Source of the DNA: Metarhizium brunneum
Taxonomy: Eukaryota > Ascomycota > Sordariomycetes > Hypocreales > Clavicipitaceae
Length of the DNA: 64,000 nucleotides
Reading direction: 5' to 3'
Assembly: GCF_013426205.1 (NCBI RefSeq)
Contig: NC_089427.1
Location: 2,542,001-2,606,000, forward strand
Below the pieces are notes generated by a model. It ran no database searches. It saw only the letters and a program-made list of their open reading frames with translations, and was not told the origin of the DNA. The translations under genes and the position numbers were made by a program. Positions within the stretch are counted from its first letter, which is position 1; each line of letters begins with the position of its first letter. Positions 22,401 through 33,979 of the stretch are shown one piece after another.

Positions 22401-25295
22401 CATGATTGAAATACTATCCAAATATGAAGGGGAAAAGTCAACCGTCACAAAGCCAGAGATACAGCCCGGCTTAGACGCCTATCTTGAAAAGCTTAAGCCC
22501 GGTACATACAAGCATTGGCTAGTCTCTAGAGATGTGCAAATCAAGAAAAAGAACTTCAGAATCAGTATGAAGTCTTACGAAAAGCACCTCGAAGTAGTGG
22601 ATGATATTAAGGGTGCTCCGGAGAAGTTAGAGGCTGTAACAGAAGCCTTAGCTGGGTTCAAGTCTCTTGAAAATTTCATGATTTCCAAGGGAGCCAAGAC
22701 GTTTGCCGAGCTGTATCCAAATATTGAATGCGAGAAGCGAAAGAAGACTTCCAAGGATGATAGAGAAAAGGACAAGGATAAGGACTACAAGTACGAATTT
22801 GTTTTCAGGACTGACAAGGACATGACCGAGGGGAGACGCGATGGATATATTCAGCTGTAGGTCCATTCTTTCCATATTCTATTCATACCGCTAACACTAC
22901 AACCAGCATGGAGGCTGCCTGGAGTGGCAATCTGGAACGTATCAAGGAACTGACGCTCCAGGCTTGGGGCACGGAGAGAGATCAACCTCCGCTCAAGATC
23001 GTCATTACTGACAATAGTAACAACTCTCCATTCTCCGTTGCTTTCCTACATGGCCGTTTTGATGTTGCAAAGGCAATTCTGGAGATTGTCAACGCTCAAT
23101 GGTCCCCTGCAGACAAGGATGAGGTTCGCTATAGGATCAAACAAGATCAGCAAGATGACGAGGATGATTATTACAGTGACGAGGACGCATCTGAAGAATC
23201 AGACAGCGAGCCACAGATTGAATCTCGTGTTATTGACAAGAACTTCACCATAGAGGATATTGGCCAGGTTTCTATGCAGGTCAAATCCCACATTACTGCG
23301 GTGCAGCATCTTTGCGATAGTGTGTCAACGTTCGACGTCAAGGACGGCGAAGCTTCCAAAGCTAAATGGCATCATCGCACGCTCTTCCAGCATCTTATGG
23401 AAAATGACAATGTCACTGGATTGAAAGTACTCTTGGATATGGCTCAGCATTTCAGCGAAGAAAAAACACCAGGCAAAGATGATGACGAAGCGACTTCCAG
23501 ATTTACATTCCCTGAACGAGACTTCCGCTGGGCCGTGGAGCACGGAAAGACGCAAATGCTATCTCTCATTATCAAGCGAACCGGCGCAGGCGTCCCTCTA
23601 GATCATCTTGTGAAGAAGAGTGGTGTTGAAGTAAAGGAAAAGCCACGATATTACCAAGGGCTTACCGTTTATGGTAAAAAGAGGTTTGTGTTGTCTTACT
23701 CTCATTGCTCTTCACGTGTTTTGGGACTTGCTAACAGATGTGTCTTTACAGAAAGGATTGGGCAAATGCCGGCCGAAATGTGGTGAGCAGAACTAGTGGC
23801 ATGAAGACTCCGCCGCTGCTGCATGCTGCACTGGAAGGATCAGTCGATGGTGTCGAGTTCTTCTTGGGCGATAAGCCACACAGACTCTATGCTGAGTTCG
23901 GCAAATCCAAGGCTGCTCACGAGGACTCGAGATTCAAACATTTGAAAGAGAGTCCTGGAGGCTTCAACAGGGCCATTTCAATGTGGCTTGGTGCTGATAG
24001 TAAGTTTCCTCTGTTCAGCCAATATCTATACCTACGTTGTCTAACCGTAATAAACAGATGACTTGGTCATTCATTGTGCAGTTTTGGGCAAATCCAAGGA
24101 ATCGGCAGAATTAGTGGAGTACCTAGTAACAAACTGTCCCGAGTACCTTGAAAAGAAAACATCTGAAGGAGAAACGCCCCTGATGATTGCATGCAGGCTT
24201 GGTCGAACAGACTTTGCCAAGATTCTCATTAATGGCGGAGCCGATCAGTCAACTCGAAACTTGAAGGGCGAGAACATACTTCATGCGTGTCTTTCCAGGC
24301 TTCCCAAGGCTGCTCAACTCAAGCCCATGTTGGACCTCTTCGACGCCGAGCTCAGAAGCCATCTTTTCCTGCAACGTAAGAGCATTACAGAAAACGGCAC
24401 CACCCCTCTACACACTTGGATCTGCCAAACTTCTGGACTTGGGGCCACCGGCGAAATCGAACAACACTATAGCAACTATTACTACCGCCGTGGAAGATAC
24501 ATCTCAAACCAAACCTACTCCGACGAGAAAGATGTTGTCGACATGCTAAAACTGCTCCTCGAGTGCTCAAAGGGCGAGGAACTAGACATGCTTAACGGAG
24601 CCGGCGAAACTTGTCTGCACACAGCCACCAAGCAGGACATGCTATCCCTAGTCAAAATTCTCCTAGAATTTAATCCAAAGCAACTCTATCGCGAAAATGC
24701 AGTCGGCCGAACTCCCGCAGAACTCGCTCATGATGGCCTCATCAACCACGTTTTCTCGCGGCCCGACCGCCCTGAAATCAACCGCAACGAACAAATCTCC
24801 GACATCGTCAACAAGTCTACCGAAACCTACCGCGATGAAGCTGTCTTCAAAGACAAAGTCGCCGATCAACTCAAGACCAACATTGCAGAGCTTGGTTTAA
24901 GCGGCGACTATTCCGCCAAGGACCTCGCGCTCATCCTGCCAGCCATGGGCATAGGTGAAGGCAAACTGGAGAAGAACTTGTCCACGGACAAACTCAAACA
25001 AGTAGAATGGGATTTTATGGCTACTACAATGGAGAAACACGCTGGTAAGAGACGACTTGTGAGTCTGAATGAGGCGAATGATGTCGCTAGACGGCTGGGA
25101 GAGAAGCACACTGGCTCGCGGTACTTTAGTGTCGAGTCCCGGAGAGATGAAGACGACGAGCTGGCATCAGAAAATGGAAAGTGGGATGAGAAGAACGATT
25201 TTGCTACGAGAGAGTTGGCAGATCGGTTGGCTAGTGCGTGGCTGGAGGAGAAGAAAGAGACTGAAGACAGCGATGAGGATAGCGATGATGAGTAG
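19429..25295 (+). CDS. Nucleotidyltransferase-like domain fused to ankyrin repeats, 1853 aa, six exons
   Basis: Exons: 19429-20106, 20172-21674, 21739-22856, 22907-23683, 23752-23999, 24058-25295. All five introns (50-68 bp) are GT-AG and splice in frame. Residues ~115-300 look like a nucleotidyltransferase fold: G139-S140, then a D173-V-D175 motif inside SDVDLFLYG, then a possible third acidic strand at FDID (D243/D245). Two conserved-looking blocks follow, YDGKQVYVTPRAL and SPSYENRLSKYSHRNF. Ankyrin repeats begin near 500 (GRTPLHLAV, GRTALHLAA). They continue in blocks to about 1600 (SPLHIAI, TPLMIACRLGR, ETCLHTATK) and are broken by very acidic inserts near 625-680 and 1170. No membrane segment or signal peptide is seen. 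The role is unknown; ankyrin repeats suggest a scaffold or sensor, and the catalytic idea is inference. The ATG at 19429 is the first in frame. Confidence 0.85.
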
Positions 25296-25584
25296 GTGGT
25301 TTGGAACACGAGAAGACTCGGCTCGACTCGATAGCTAAGTTGCTTATCATACAATGGCTTGATTTCATATTTCTGTCACTATTACTATCTCCTTTATAGT
25401 GCTTGGCCATTAACATGATGTTTTATTGCGGATGGGAGAAGCTCCATGATGATTAGATTCCAAATACACTTCCTCGAACTCCAAAACGTCAAATCCGTGA
25501 CTATTACCAAAATTGAGCCCCATATATATTTGCATACACTTTCTTGGGAAAAAAAACACTCCAACTCCTCCACTCATGTACTGC

Positions 25585-26381
25585 TCACGCCACATAAACA
25601 GTAGCTTTGGGAGCTCCATCGCCCCAAAGTCCAACCACAGCCATGGCAAATGCAAGCGCAGCCAAACCAGTACGCGCAAAGTAGCCCCTGGCAAGTCTCT
25701 CAACCTCAACTCTCACTTCTTCCCCGTTGATATCCTCGATGTCCTCCTCACTTGCCGGTTCGCTGTGAACGTCGCCTAGGACTTCATAGCTGGCTTCCAT
25801 TCTAGCGCGCGGGGATGACTTCCTAGGCTGCTGGCGCTGAGCAGGACGAGAAGCAGGTTGTGGGAGAAGACGCGGGATAACGGTCGAAACAACCGCGAGG
25901 ACGGACGTATACAGAAGGTACGGGTGGCGAGCCCGGCGAGGCGAGAGAATGAAGGCGAGGAAGAGGGGTGCCGAAGCAAGCGATGTAAGTGTCAGGAGTG
26001 GCGTCTGCAAACTCGTGGCAAGGGAGGCGATGGCCTGCGAGGCGGATGCTGATGATGGGAGGCGCAGGAGCGCAGGGAGAGTGATGTTGGAGACGGTGTA
26101 CGATACGCCCTGTGATGTGTTAGAGATGGTTCTGGGTGTAAGCCGAGGCCCTGTGCGTCATTGAAGCCGAGATGGCGATGCTGTGTGCTCGCCGCAAGTT
26201 TCAACATCTGCTACTACCCAGAGCAAAAACATCGTAGGCTGCGCCTCGAGCACATATCACCGCCATTCCGAATGGCTGATCAAGTAAGTACAAGAACAGG
26301 CAAACATACCGTCAGCAACCCCAACGAAAAAGTGCCCACGAACTTGAGGGCCGAGACGGCCTTTGCGCCAGCGCAGACCAT
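25585..26381 (-). CDS. ATG33: Atg33/Scm4-like mitochondrial membrane protein, 198 aa, two exons
   Basis: Exon 1 is 26381-26310 (24 codons) and exon 2 is 26109-25585. The 200-bp intron 26110-26309 (GTATGT...CATCACAG) splices in frame as LLT-GVSY. It is longer than the other introns here, so the junction deserves an RNA check. Yeast Atg33 is an outer mitochondrial membrane protein of nearly the same length that promotes mitophagy; Scm4 is its paralog. The protein shows four hydrophobic segments: near 11-39 (KFVGTFSLGLLTGVSYTVS), 59-78 (LTLTSLASAPLFLAFIL), 88-106 (YLLYTSVLAVVSTVIPRLL), and close to the C-terminus (GLAALAFAMAVVGLW). A polar acidic loop lies between the last two. The LSPRRARHPYLLYTS stretch fits filamentous-fungal members as I recall them. 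Function is inferred from family only. Confidence 0.75.
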
Positions 26382-27441
26382 GATCCTCGTTTGTGTCGGT
26401 TGATATTTCTCAAGTCGGTCAAGGGCTCGATACAGTGGCAGCAACGAAATTCCGGCAACCGAGACGAAACTGGTGATGCGTCGGAGCGGCCAAGAGGGGT
26501 CTGTTGGAGAAGGAGTGAGGAGTCGTTGGAGCTGGGGCGAGTGAGGCCACCAGGTACCTGTTAATATGTACTAGCACCGCTGCACAAGCCGAGCTTCAGC
26601 TGCACGATTGTCCATGGCCTTACGTCAAAGGCGGGCCATAGAGATGCCCCCCTTTCATTGGCCACCTGTGATGCAGTGAACAGTCTCCACCTTTTTGAAC
26701 ACTAGCCCCACACGAACTACCACCAAAAAGCTGTCCGTGTTTTTCTCAACCTGACTTTGTCTTCTTTGATTCCTTTCCTCTCTAACAACTGCATCAGGAA
26801 TCGGTAAGTACACATACCCTTGCACGCAAAACCGCCCTGCCAGCACATGTCAAACAGTCAATCTCAATGATGAATTATTTGCTTTCAAACCCTCCATAAT
26901 AATAGGAAGAGCCGTCTGAGACACCCCTCGGGTACAACCCCTTGGCTATAACACCAACTTGAATTTTCCTGCCGATGAGTTTTGATCCCGCTGCTATTTT
27001 CAAACTAGCGTCTCTGTCTTTTTATACATCGCCATATGTATTGAGCAGGGTGCCGGGGGAGTGAGGATCCTCGTCGTTGGGCAGGTTGGTGCGGTGGGGG
27101 GAGTGGTGCTTATACAATGGGTTTCTGAAGAGATTGTTGTGTGTTCTTTTATTCTTCTTTTTTTCTCAAAAAAAAAGTTTCACCTGTTTATTTTTTGACA
27201 CAAGCTTTGTCTGAGACGTGTTCAGAGGATTGAGTGCTGACATGGCTTTGAAAGGTTCCATACTACGACATCTCGAGCGGGCGGCAATTAAGTTCGAACG
27301 CTATAATTTTATGTTGCGCTGCGCAACTCATGCAATCATTATATAGCCCAGCAATAATACACTTTTCCATTTCGCCCAATCTCTTGTTCACCAAATCGTG
27401 TCTTGACGTTAGTGCTACCAAAATAAAGTGCATTTTGAACC
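26382..27441. other. Intergenic region, ATG33-like promoter and MPH1 3' flank
   Basis: Both neighbours are on the minus strand. The part near 26400-26900 should carry the ATG33-like promoter. The part near 27150-27440 is AT-rich, with an A run at 27169-27177, and should carry the MPH1 3' UTR. No gene is seen. Confidence 0.5.
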
Positions 27442-30400
27442 TTATGCATCACTGTCACTGTCGAATACCTGTCGTCTGCCACGAGCAGGACGTTTTGCAG
27501 CCAGATCCTCAAGATCTGAATCTGATGCGTCCATCGAAATAACTTTCTGAAATGTTTTTCTCTTAACTAGCGTGTCGACGTCGGGCATGTCGTCGCTTTC
27601 CTGTGTTGCTGAAAAGCGTGTAGGAACGTAAAACGGTTGTTTTGATTCTGCCTTGGGCGTACTTTGTGCTGACGCTGTCGTTGGTGATGTAACCTGCGAT
27701 CCGACCATGCTCGATGTCCCTTGATTGTCTGCCACAACAAAGTCCAAAAGGTCCGCGCCATCATCTGATCCGCCATTTTCTATCAGATCACTATCCCGCT
27801 CACAATCGTCACCAAGCTCATCGCTATTGATGCCGGTTCTTTGTTTCGTTTTTCTTCCCTTTCGTTTACTCTTTGGTTTCTTGGTCCTCTTGCGAGCCCT
27901 GCTATTCATTCCTGGGGTCTCTGAATCATCTTCTAGTTCCGATAATCCAGCGATAGAAGTTGTCGAAATCTTCTTCCTCTTGCCTCTTGGAGGCTGTGAT
28001 TCTTCATTGTCCGCCTCCATAGACCGCTGACGAGTCGACCGCTTCTTTGTTCCTGAATCAGAGGTATCATCCACATCTGGTTCTCCGTCAGATGCAATGA
28101 AAGCTCTCACCGTTATATCTTTAAAGTGGCTAGTGTCCGTCGACCGACATTGTCTGACCAGGCTCTCGGGCTCAGTGCCCATCTTTGCCAAGAGCTTAAC
28201 AAAGCGTCGAGTGCAAGTGCCATGTTTCAGGTTTGCCACTGGCCGCAACTGCCTCTGAAAAAGGGGATATGCGGTCATACTAGGCATGTCTGTTTCCTCA
28301 ACCACACTATGATTGAAAGGTAGGTCGCGGTAAGATCTGTCGAGCTCCTTAAGCTCCTCCTCGGTCAGAGCCACACTACTCAAATCCGGAATGCTCTCCA
28401 GGTCATTTAATTCGGGGTTCTGTTTGGGTTTCGATTGTTCTGGCTTTGGGCCACTTTTCATATAATACGACAATTTCTGAAATCCAGTCTCTACCCCATC
28501 AGGCATGTGAAACTTTTTGGGTGGTTTCTTCTTCCCGGCAGCAGGGCGACGTTTCTTTGGCTCTGGTAGAGATGGGTCCTGCGTGTTCTCAACAGGTATC
28601 TCCACAAACTTCTTTTCCACCTCTGGTCTAATTTCTCGGGGAACGATCCTCGTTGATAGGTCAAATCGAAAGTTGAATCGGCTTCCTTCACATATGAGTT
28701 TTTGCATACTCTCGTAGCTGTCCTTGGATTTGGCAAATTGATCTTCCTCTTTTCCTCTCATTAGCAGCAGAACAATATTCCCTGCCCTCTTTCGTCCAGT
28801 TCGGCCCATTCTCTGCAACATCCGAATTGGCGAAGCGGACGAGTCGTAACAAACAATAAGGTCGACTTGGCCAATGTCCAGTCCTTCTTCACCGATGGAG
28901 GTAGCCACTAGTACGTTGAATTCGCCCTTTCTGAACTTTTCAATAGTCTGGATCTGTTGTGCTTGTTTCATTCCTTCTCCTCGCTTTCCGTCCGCTTGTC
29001 CCACAAAGACGCTAGCCTTGAGAAGCGGCTGGTGCTTATTGAGTTGGCACACTATATCTTCTGCTGAATCCCGATACTCGCTGAATACGATCACTCGAGT
29101 AGTCGAGCCTTCCCCTTGGTCCATGAAATGGTTCAGAACGCAGTCTACCAACGCCGCAAGTTTGGGATGGCCAACAAAGCCATCTGTTCTCAGCCATCGC
29201 GAGATATGGTCCATCATTTTTTGAAAACTGGAGTGCTCGATGAGTTGCCGTTTGTATTTCGATCCTTTTTCGCCCTTTCCTTCCTGCTCGCTTCTAAAGT
29301 CTTTCATATTATCATAAAATGGCTTGATTCCGTGAAAATTGAGTAGTTTTATCGAGTGTGCCAGACTAGTCAGCACACTAAAGATTGCCCGCATCATGAA
29401 CTGGACGCCCTGATTTGCATGCCGGCCTCGAGTTGCGAACCATTCTTTCTGAACCTGCATCAACCCATACGTAGACATTGCCATTGGGTTTCGACCATAA
29501 TAAATATTCTGGGAGCCAAGTTTGTCGACAAGCGGTTTCAGTGCTTCTGTGAACAGCTCGCTAACAAGATTCATCTCATCCGATGGGTCAAGAACCATTT
29601 TCTCGATATTTCTTTCGTGGACATACTGCCTAATGTCAATTGACTCTTCTGTTCTGATTTCGCAGTGTGAAATGCCCAGATTGTCAATAACTTCTTGGAC
29701 CGTTTCAATTTTTGAGCCTGGCGTTGCGGTCAAAGCCAAAACTCGGAAGCTCTTTGAGAATCTTCTTATAAGTTTTGTAACTTTTGCATATGCGTATTCG
29801 CCAACAGCACGATGCGCCTCGTCAATCACAAGAAGGGCGATGCTTTTAGGCTCCGCATACCCATGGGAGAGATCATTAAGCAGCGTTTGTGGTGTCATAA
29901 AAAATACGCGCCTCTTTTCCCACTCATCGGCTCTAAGAGCTGGCTGAATATCTCCCGTCAACAAGGTCGTATGTGATCGCGGGATGCCAACGATATTGTA
30001 GCAGGCGTCTATTTGTTGGGCGGCCAGAGGCTTTGTAGGGGCCACAAAAACGATCTTGGCTGATTTTGTCCATCGATAAAAGTTGAGCATGACTGTTGCG
30101 GCAATGAATGTTTTGCCCAGGCCCGTAGGCAAAGCGACGAGGGTATTGTTAAACAGGCTGTTCTTAACAATGCTGAACTGGTAATCTCGAATCGCGCCAA
30201 GATTTGTTGGGTAGACCCACGTTTCCATTTCCTTCCTGTCTAATTCGTGATGACTCGGCTCCTCGTGAGGCACGTCTGCTCGAAAAACTCTCTGTATGGG
30301 AGCTTGGGTACGGAAAGGCGCATCTTCACGAACCTCCGTCCCCCACAACGTCGTTTGCCGAAAGTTTCCCGACGCAGTCCTAGTCAGACCATTTTGCACT

Positions 30401-30675
30401 CTAGGTCCATTTGACGCTTTCCGAGATGTTGGAGCTGCCGCCACGGAAGTCGATGTTTCTGGCTCGGGTGAGGAGAAAGCATCTAAAGGTAAATCTTCGA
30501 GCTCTTGTGCCGCAGCTGCCAGAGGATTCGATTTCGTCCAGGTCTTATTTTCAAACTGCGCCTCATTTGATGACGGCTGTGAGATAGGCCGGGCCCTATT
30601 GGATGAAGATACCTGATCCAATGCCTCAAGGAAATCCTCGTCGACAAAATCCTCCCCAAACTCATCATCATCCAT
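27442..30675 (-). CDS. MPH1: ATP-dependent DNA helicase Mph1 (FANCM family), 1077 aa, single exon
   Basis: Mph1/FANCM is a nuclear 3'-5' DNA helicase/translocase that dismantles D-loops and remodels stalled forks, channelling repair towards error-free, non-crossover outcomes. The protein starts with the acidic MDDDEFGEDFVDEDFLEAL typical of the fungal family. It then shows the Q-like region IRDYQFSIV, Walker A PTGLGKTFIAA near residues 180-190, DEAH near 281, and the TATPG motif. A helical insert characteristic of FANCM/Hef follows, and the C-terminal helicase lobe has TSIGEEGLDIGQVDL and QRMGRTGRKR near 588-635. The C-terminal third is disordered and rich in charged and Ser residues. Length and motif order fit fungal Mph1. 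The gene is divergent from MEX67, with about 1.07 kb between start codons. Confidence 0.95.
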   Translation of the reverse strand: MDDDEFGEDFVDEDFLEALDQVSSSNRARPISQPSSNEAQFENKTWTKSNPLAAAAQELEDLPLDAFSSPEPETSTSVAAAPTSRKASNGPRVQNGLTRTASGNFRQTTLWGTEVREDAPFRTQAPIQRVFRADVPHEEPSHHELDRKEMETWVYPTNLGAIRDYQFSIVKNSLFNNTLVALPTGLGKTFIAATVMLNFYRWTKSAKIVFVAPTKPLAAQQIDACYNIVGIPRSHTTLLTGDIQPALRADEWEKRRVFFMTPQTLLNDLSHGYAEPKSIALLVIDEAHRAVGEYAYAKVTKLIRRFSKSFRVLALTATPGSKIETVQEVIDNLGISHCEIRTEESIDIRQYVHERNIEKMVLDPSDEMNLVSELFTEALKPLVDKLGSQNIYYGRNPMAMSTYGLMQVQKEWFATRGRHANQGVQFMMRAIFSVLTSLAHSIKLLNFHGIKPFYDNMKDFRSEQEGKGEKGSKYKRQLIEHSSFQKMMDHISRWLRTDGFVGHPKLAALVDCVLNHFMDQGEGSTTRVIVFSEYRDSAEDIVCQLNKHQPLLKASVFVGQADGKRGEGMKQAQQIQTIEKFRKGEFNVLVATSIGEEGLDIGQVDLIVCYDSSASPIRMLQRMGRTGRKRAGNIVLLLMRGKEEDQFAKSKDSYESMQKLICEGSRFNFRFDLSTRIVPREIRPEVEKKFVEIPVENTQDPSLPEPKKRRPAAGKKKPPKKFHMPDGVETGFQKLSYYMKSGPKPEQSKPKQNPELNDLESIPDLSSVALTEEELKELDRSYRDLPFNHSVVEETDMPSMTAYPLFQRQLRPVANLKHGTCTRRFVKLLAKMGTEPESLVRQCRSTDTSHFKDITVRAFIASDGEPDVDDTSDSGTKKRSTRQRSMEADNEESQPPRGKRKKISTTSIAGLSELEDDSETPGMNSRARKRTKKPKSKRKGRKTKQRTGINSDELGDDCERDSDLIENGGSDDGADLLDFVVADNQGTSSMVGSQVTSPTTASAQSTPKAESKQPFYVPTRFSATQESDDMPDVDTLVKRKTFQKVISMDASDSDLEDLAAKRPARGRRQVFDSDSDA

Positions 30676-31743
30676 GTTTGAGGGGACCGACCAATCAGGC
30701 CACTGTTGAACTTTTGGGCACCTCTTTAATACCTCTGTATGGAGTGCATTTTAACTGAAACCCACCATACAGAAGTTGCTATGCATCCAGCTCGCGTGAG
30801 TCGGTGGTTGTCACGTCAAGCGCCGGCTTGGCCATGTACGCGTCTTAACATTGCTGCACAGGTTGACACGCGAAATGAGAACCGTATCACGTGATGTCAT
30901 TAGTCGTCTTAAAAAAAAAGTGGTCGCCTTATCCACACGGTTCAAGGTTACTACATATCAAATAATAGACAACCTCGAACAGGTTCTATTCTTTAATTCA
31001 ACGCTCATATAAGGCATTCACGTTCAGCCACGCACCGGCCTCATTGTCTAAACATCAAAACAAGTATCATAAACTGCTCATTCACGGCGTACTCCGAACA
31101 TCACGTTGACTGGGGCTGGTGCCTGGGATGCCTGGTCTCTTTGACACAGAAAAGTGGGTCCTGAATGGACGTCGGTCACCAGGCTTTCACGCGGACCCAT
31201 GTGCGAAGCTTGTCCATTTCTTCTCTTCATAACATCGTCTCTTCACACCGAGTGACCAGTCGCTCGCAACACCCAGCGCAAGTTCAGTTCATGTTTTGAG
31301 TGACACAGCGTTGACTTGCAGGCCGGTAGCTCGGTTTATAAGCGCTCATTGTAGCTGGCGACACGCTCGGCCACTCGAGCAACTTCTCCCACATCACTGC
31401 TTGGTTTAATGTGCGCCATCTCGTCTGTCTTTGAAGCACTGCTTTCTTTGTTTGGCTCCCTTTCTTCTACCCATCGATAACTTTCCGTTTCATCGGTGGC
31501 TATTCGATACTTCGAACGGAACTGCTTACACAGCCATTAAAGAAACCTTAGCCACAAACACATAAACAACAACTATAAACATCCAGCCTCCCGGCTGTCG
31601 AATCGCGTGTTCACCTTTCCCGAGGTGACCGAGACGAAATCACAACAGCCACTTCACCAGCTGCTTTTCAAAGTAACAACAAGTCTTCAGCGCTGAATTC
31701 TATCACTTGTTCCCTCACTTCGCCCTCTGGACGACTCTTCAAT
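30676..31743. other. Divergent promoter region, MPH1 / MEX67
   Basis: About 1.07 kb between two start codons on opposite strands. It contains the palindrome ATCACGTGAT at 30886-30895. The stretch 31330-31740 is rich in C and T and is probably the MEX67 leader. No coding frame stands out. Confidence 0.6.
30886..30895. promoter_or_regulatory. ATCACGTGAT palindrome (TCACGTGA E-box)
   Basis: This perfect 10-bp palindrome is about 210 bp upstream of the MPH1 start and inside the shared MPH1/MEX67 promoter. TCACGTGA is the classic core for Cbf1-type and related bHLH factors and is common in fungal promoters. Binding is inferred. Confidence 0.4.
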
Positions 31744-33979
31744 ATGGCTCCCCGAGGTCCTCGAGCAGATGCCGCCCAGCGAGCAAATCGTGGTGCTACA
31801 CCCAGAGCGAAGGCTACAACTAAGGGGGGCATTCAAAAGAGGAGGGCTGGTGTAACAAGGACCGACGTGGATGGCGATCTTGACATGGACGCCGTTGGTA
31901 AACAAGCTGCAAGAGCTATGGGAACCGAAACGAAGGGTCCAAAAGCAAAAACAGCGAAAGCCGCCCCAGGGAAGTCCCTTCGAGGCACCTCGGCAACAGC
32001 TCAAGCAGTTTTGAAGCATGTACAAGGGAAAAACTCCAGACTTCCTGCAGCCAGCTCAGGGCGGGTCACCCGATCGAGGGGCAAGGGAGTCGACTTGCAC
32101 TTCCTCCGCGTGCATGGATTAAAACAGAGCAAAGCAGCAAACAACCAGGACGGCGGACTTAGTGATCTACTCATCTTCTTGGAGAGAAAAGCGTCCTCAT
32201 TCACGGGAAATCAAACACGACAAATCATGATAAAAAAGGTATGTCGGCCATGAAAGCAAGATGCAGGGCGCCATCGTCTAGGGAGAAGTCGCAATGCTTG
32301 CGCACTGACGGCTTCGACACGACTATTTTCGTTGAGACACATTGCTCAGACGAAGACATGTTTAATCCGGCCCCGGTTGTGAAATATTCAGTTTTATAGT
32401 TACTCGCTAACAACAAACAGTCTCACATGGTTGGAGATTATGTCTTTATCGGTGCTGCGAAGGAGGACGCGGATGAGATCCTTAAACTCAACACTTTCAC
32501 ATTCGCCGGCGCACAACTGGAAATTGTCGAATCAACCGAGGATTTGGCAGGCCAAAGTAAAGGAACAAGATCCAAAGAGGGCCAAGAACTTGCAGCCAAG
32601 TTTCAGTCCATTTTGAGTCAGCGGTATATTGGCGGCGCAAACAAATTACTGAAACTTGATGCACTTGCTTCTGATGCCGCACTCGTCACAATGGGCATGT
32701 TTGAGAACCCAGATCTTGCATTAAGGTCATTCAAGGGTCTTATGGTCATTTGTGATGAGCTTTTTAAGACGGAGGAGGAGAAGAAGGAAGCTATTGAGAG
32801 CATCAGTCTTGCCAACAACAATATCAATGACGTTGCTGAGGTTGAAACGGTAGCAACAACGTTCCCTCACTTGAAGCACCTGGACATGAGTGGAAATCAG
32901 ATCGCCAACGTGGCGGCCCTGGAAAGGTGGAAAGGCAAATTCAAGTCACTAGAAACACTCTACATGACAGGCAATCCTATCGATACTACCGATCCGAGCT
33001 ACAAAACAACACTGTTGCAGTGGTTCCCAAAACTGCAGGATATCAACGGTGTGCGGGTCCGCACCGCCGAGCAAATCGCTGAACAAGAAGCTGCATCAAG
33101 GCCAAAGCCTATCCCACAGAGTGGCCCAGACTTCCGCGATGTGAACGGCATTGGCGAGAACTTTCTCTTGGCATTCTTCGCTGCCTACGACAATGACCGA
33201 CAAGGCTTGGCGTCTAGACTGTACGATGATCAGAGCCAATTTTCGTTGGCCATTGACACACAGTCCGTTAGGGACAAGGACGCCCCCGCTCCGATGGGAT
33301 GGGCTTCATACATCAGGGTGTCTCGAAACCTGATGAAGATTACACATCAAAATGCCAGAGTTCAACGACTTTTCAAGGGTGCCAACGTCATCTACGAATT
33401 GTGGAAAGGTCTCCCACCAACGAAACATCCCAACATCAAGGACGACCTGAGTAAATGGATCATGGACTGCCACCCACTACCCGGTCTTGCTGACCCTGCA
33501 GGCCAAAACCCAATGGGCGTGGATGGCTTGATCGTAACGGTACATGGAGAGTTTGAAGAATACGACGAGAAGACGAACGTTGTTGGGAAGCGAAGCTTTT
33601 CACGTACCTTTGTTCTGGGACCTGGTCGGCCTGGCAAGGAGCCTATTCGAGTCGTCAGTGATATGCTTGCCCTCAGAGCGTTCAATGCGCTACCAAACGT
33701 CTTTCTTGCGCCGAATCAGGCTCCTGTTGATGGCAGTCACAACACCGACACCAACAGCCAACATCAGGCCATGGTTGCTGAACTATGCAAACAAACTGGC
33801 ATGGTACCGCAGTATTCGGAAATGTGTCTGGCCCAGGTTGGGTGGGAATTTGATAAGGCATTGGTGATATTCAACGAGAAAAAGGTATGTGCTATTGTAC
33901 CCTGACACACTTGTACAGAGTCTAACTGTTTTTGCAGGCGGGACTGCCATCAGAGGCATTCGCTGTACCACCTCAGTAA
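31744..33979 (+). CDS. MEX67: mRNA export receptor Mex67 (NXF1/TAP), 666 aa, three exons
   Basis: Exons are 31744-32238, 32421-33884 and 33938-33979. The introns are 32239-32420 (182 bp, GTATGT...AAACAG) and 33885-33937 (53 bp, GTATGT...TTGCAG), both in frame. Mex67, with Mtr2, carries mRNPs through nuclear pores. Domain order matches the family: a basic, disordered RNA-binding N-terminus (1-105); an RNP-like fold (about 105-200) interrupted by intron 1; leucine-rich repeats near 230-340 (ISLANNNINDV, LKHLDMSGNQIANV, LETLYMTGNPID); an NTF2-like domain near 385-570 that pairs with Mtr2 (FLLAFFAAYDNDRQGL); and a C-terminal TAP-C/UBA domain near 610-666 (LCKQTGMVPQYSEMCLAQVGWEFDKAL) that binds FG nucleoporins. 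The last exon codes for only 13 residues and completes the UBA fold, so it is easily missed. Confidence 0.93.
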
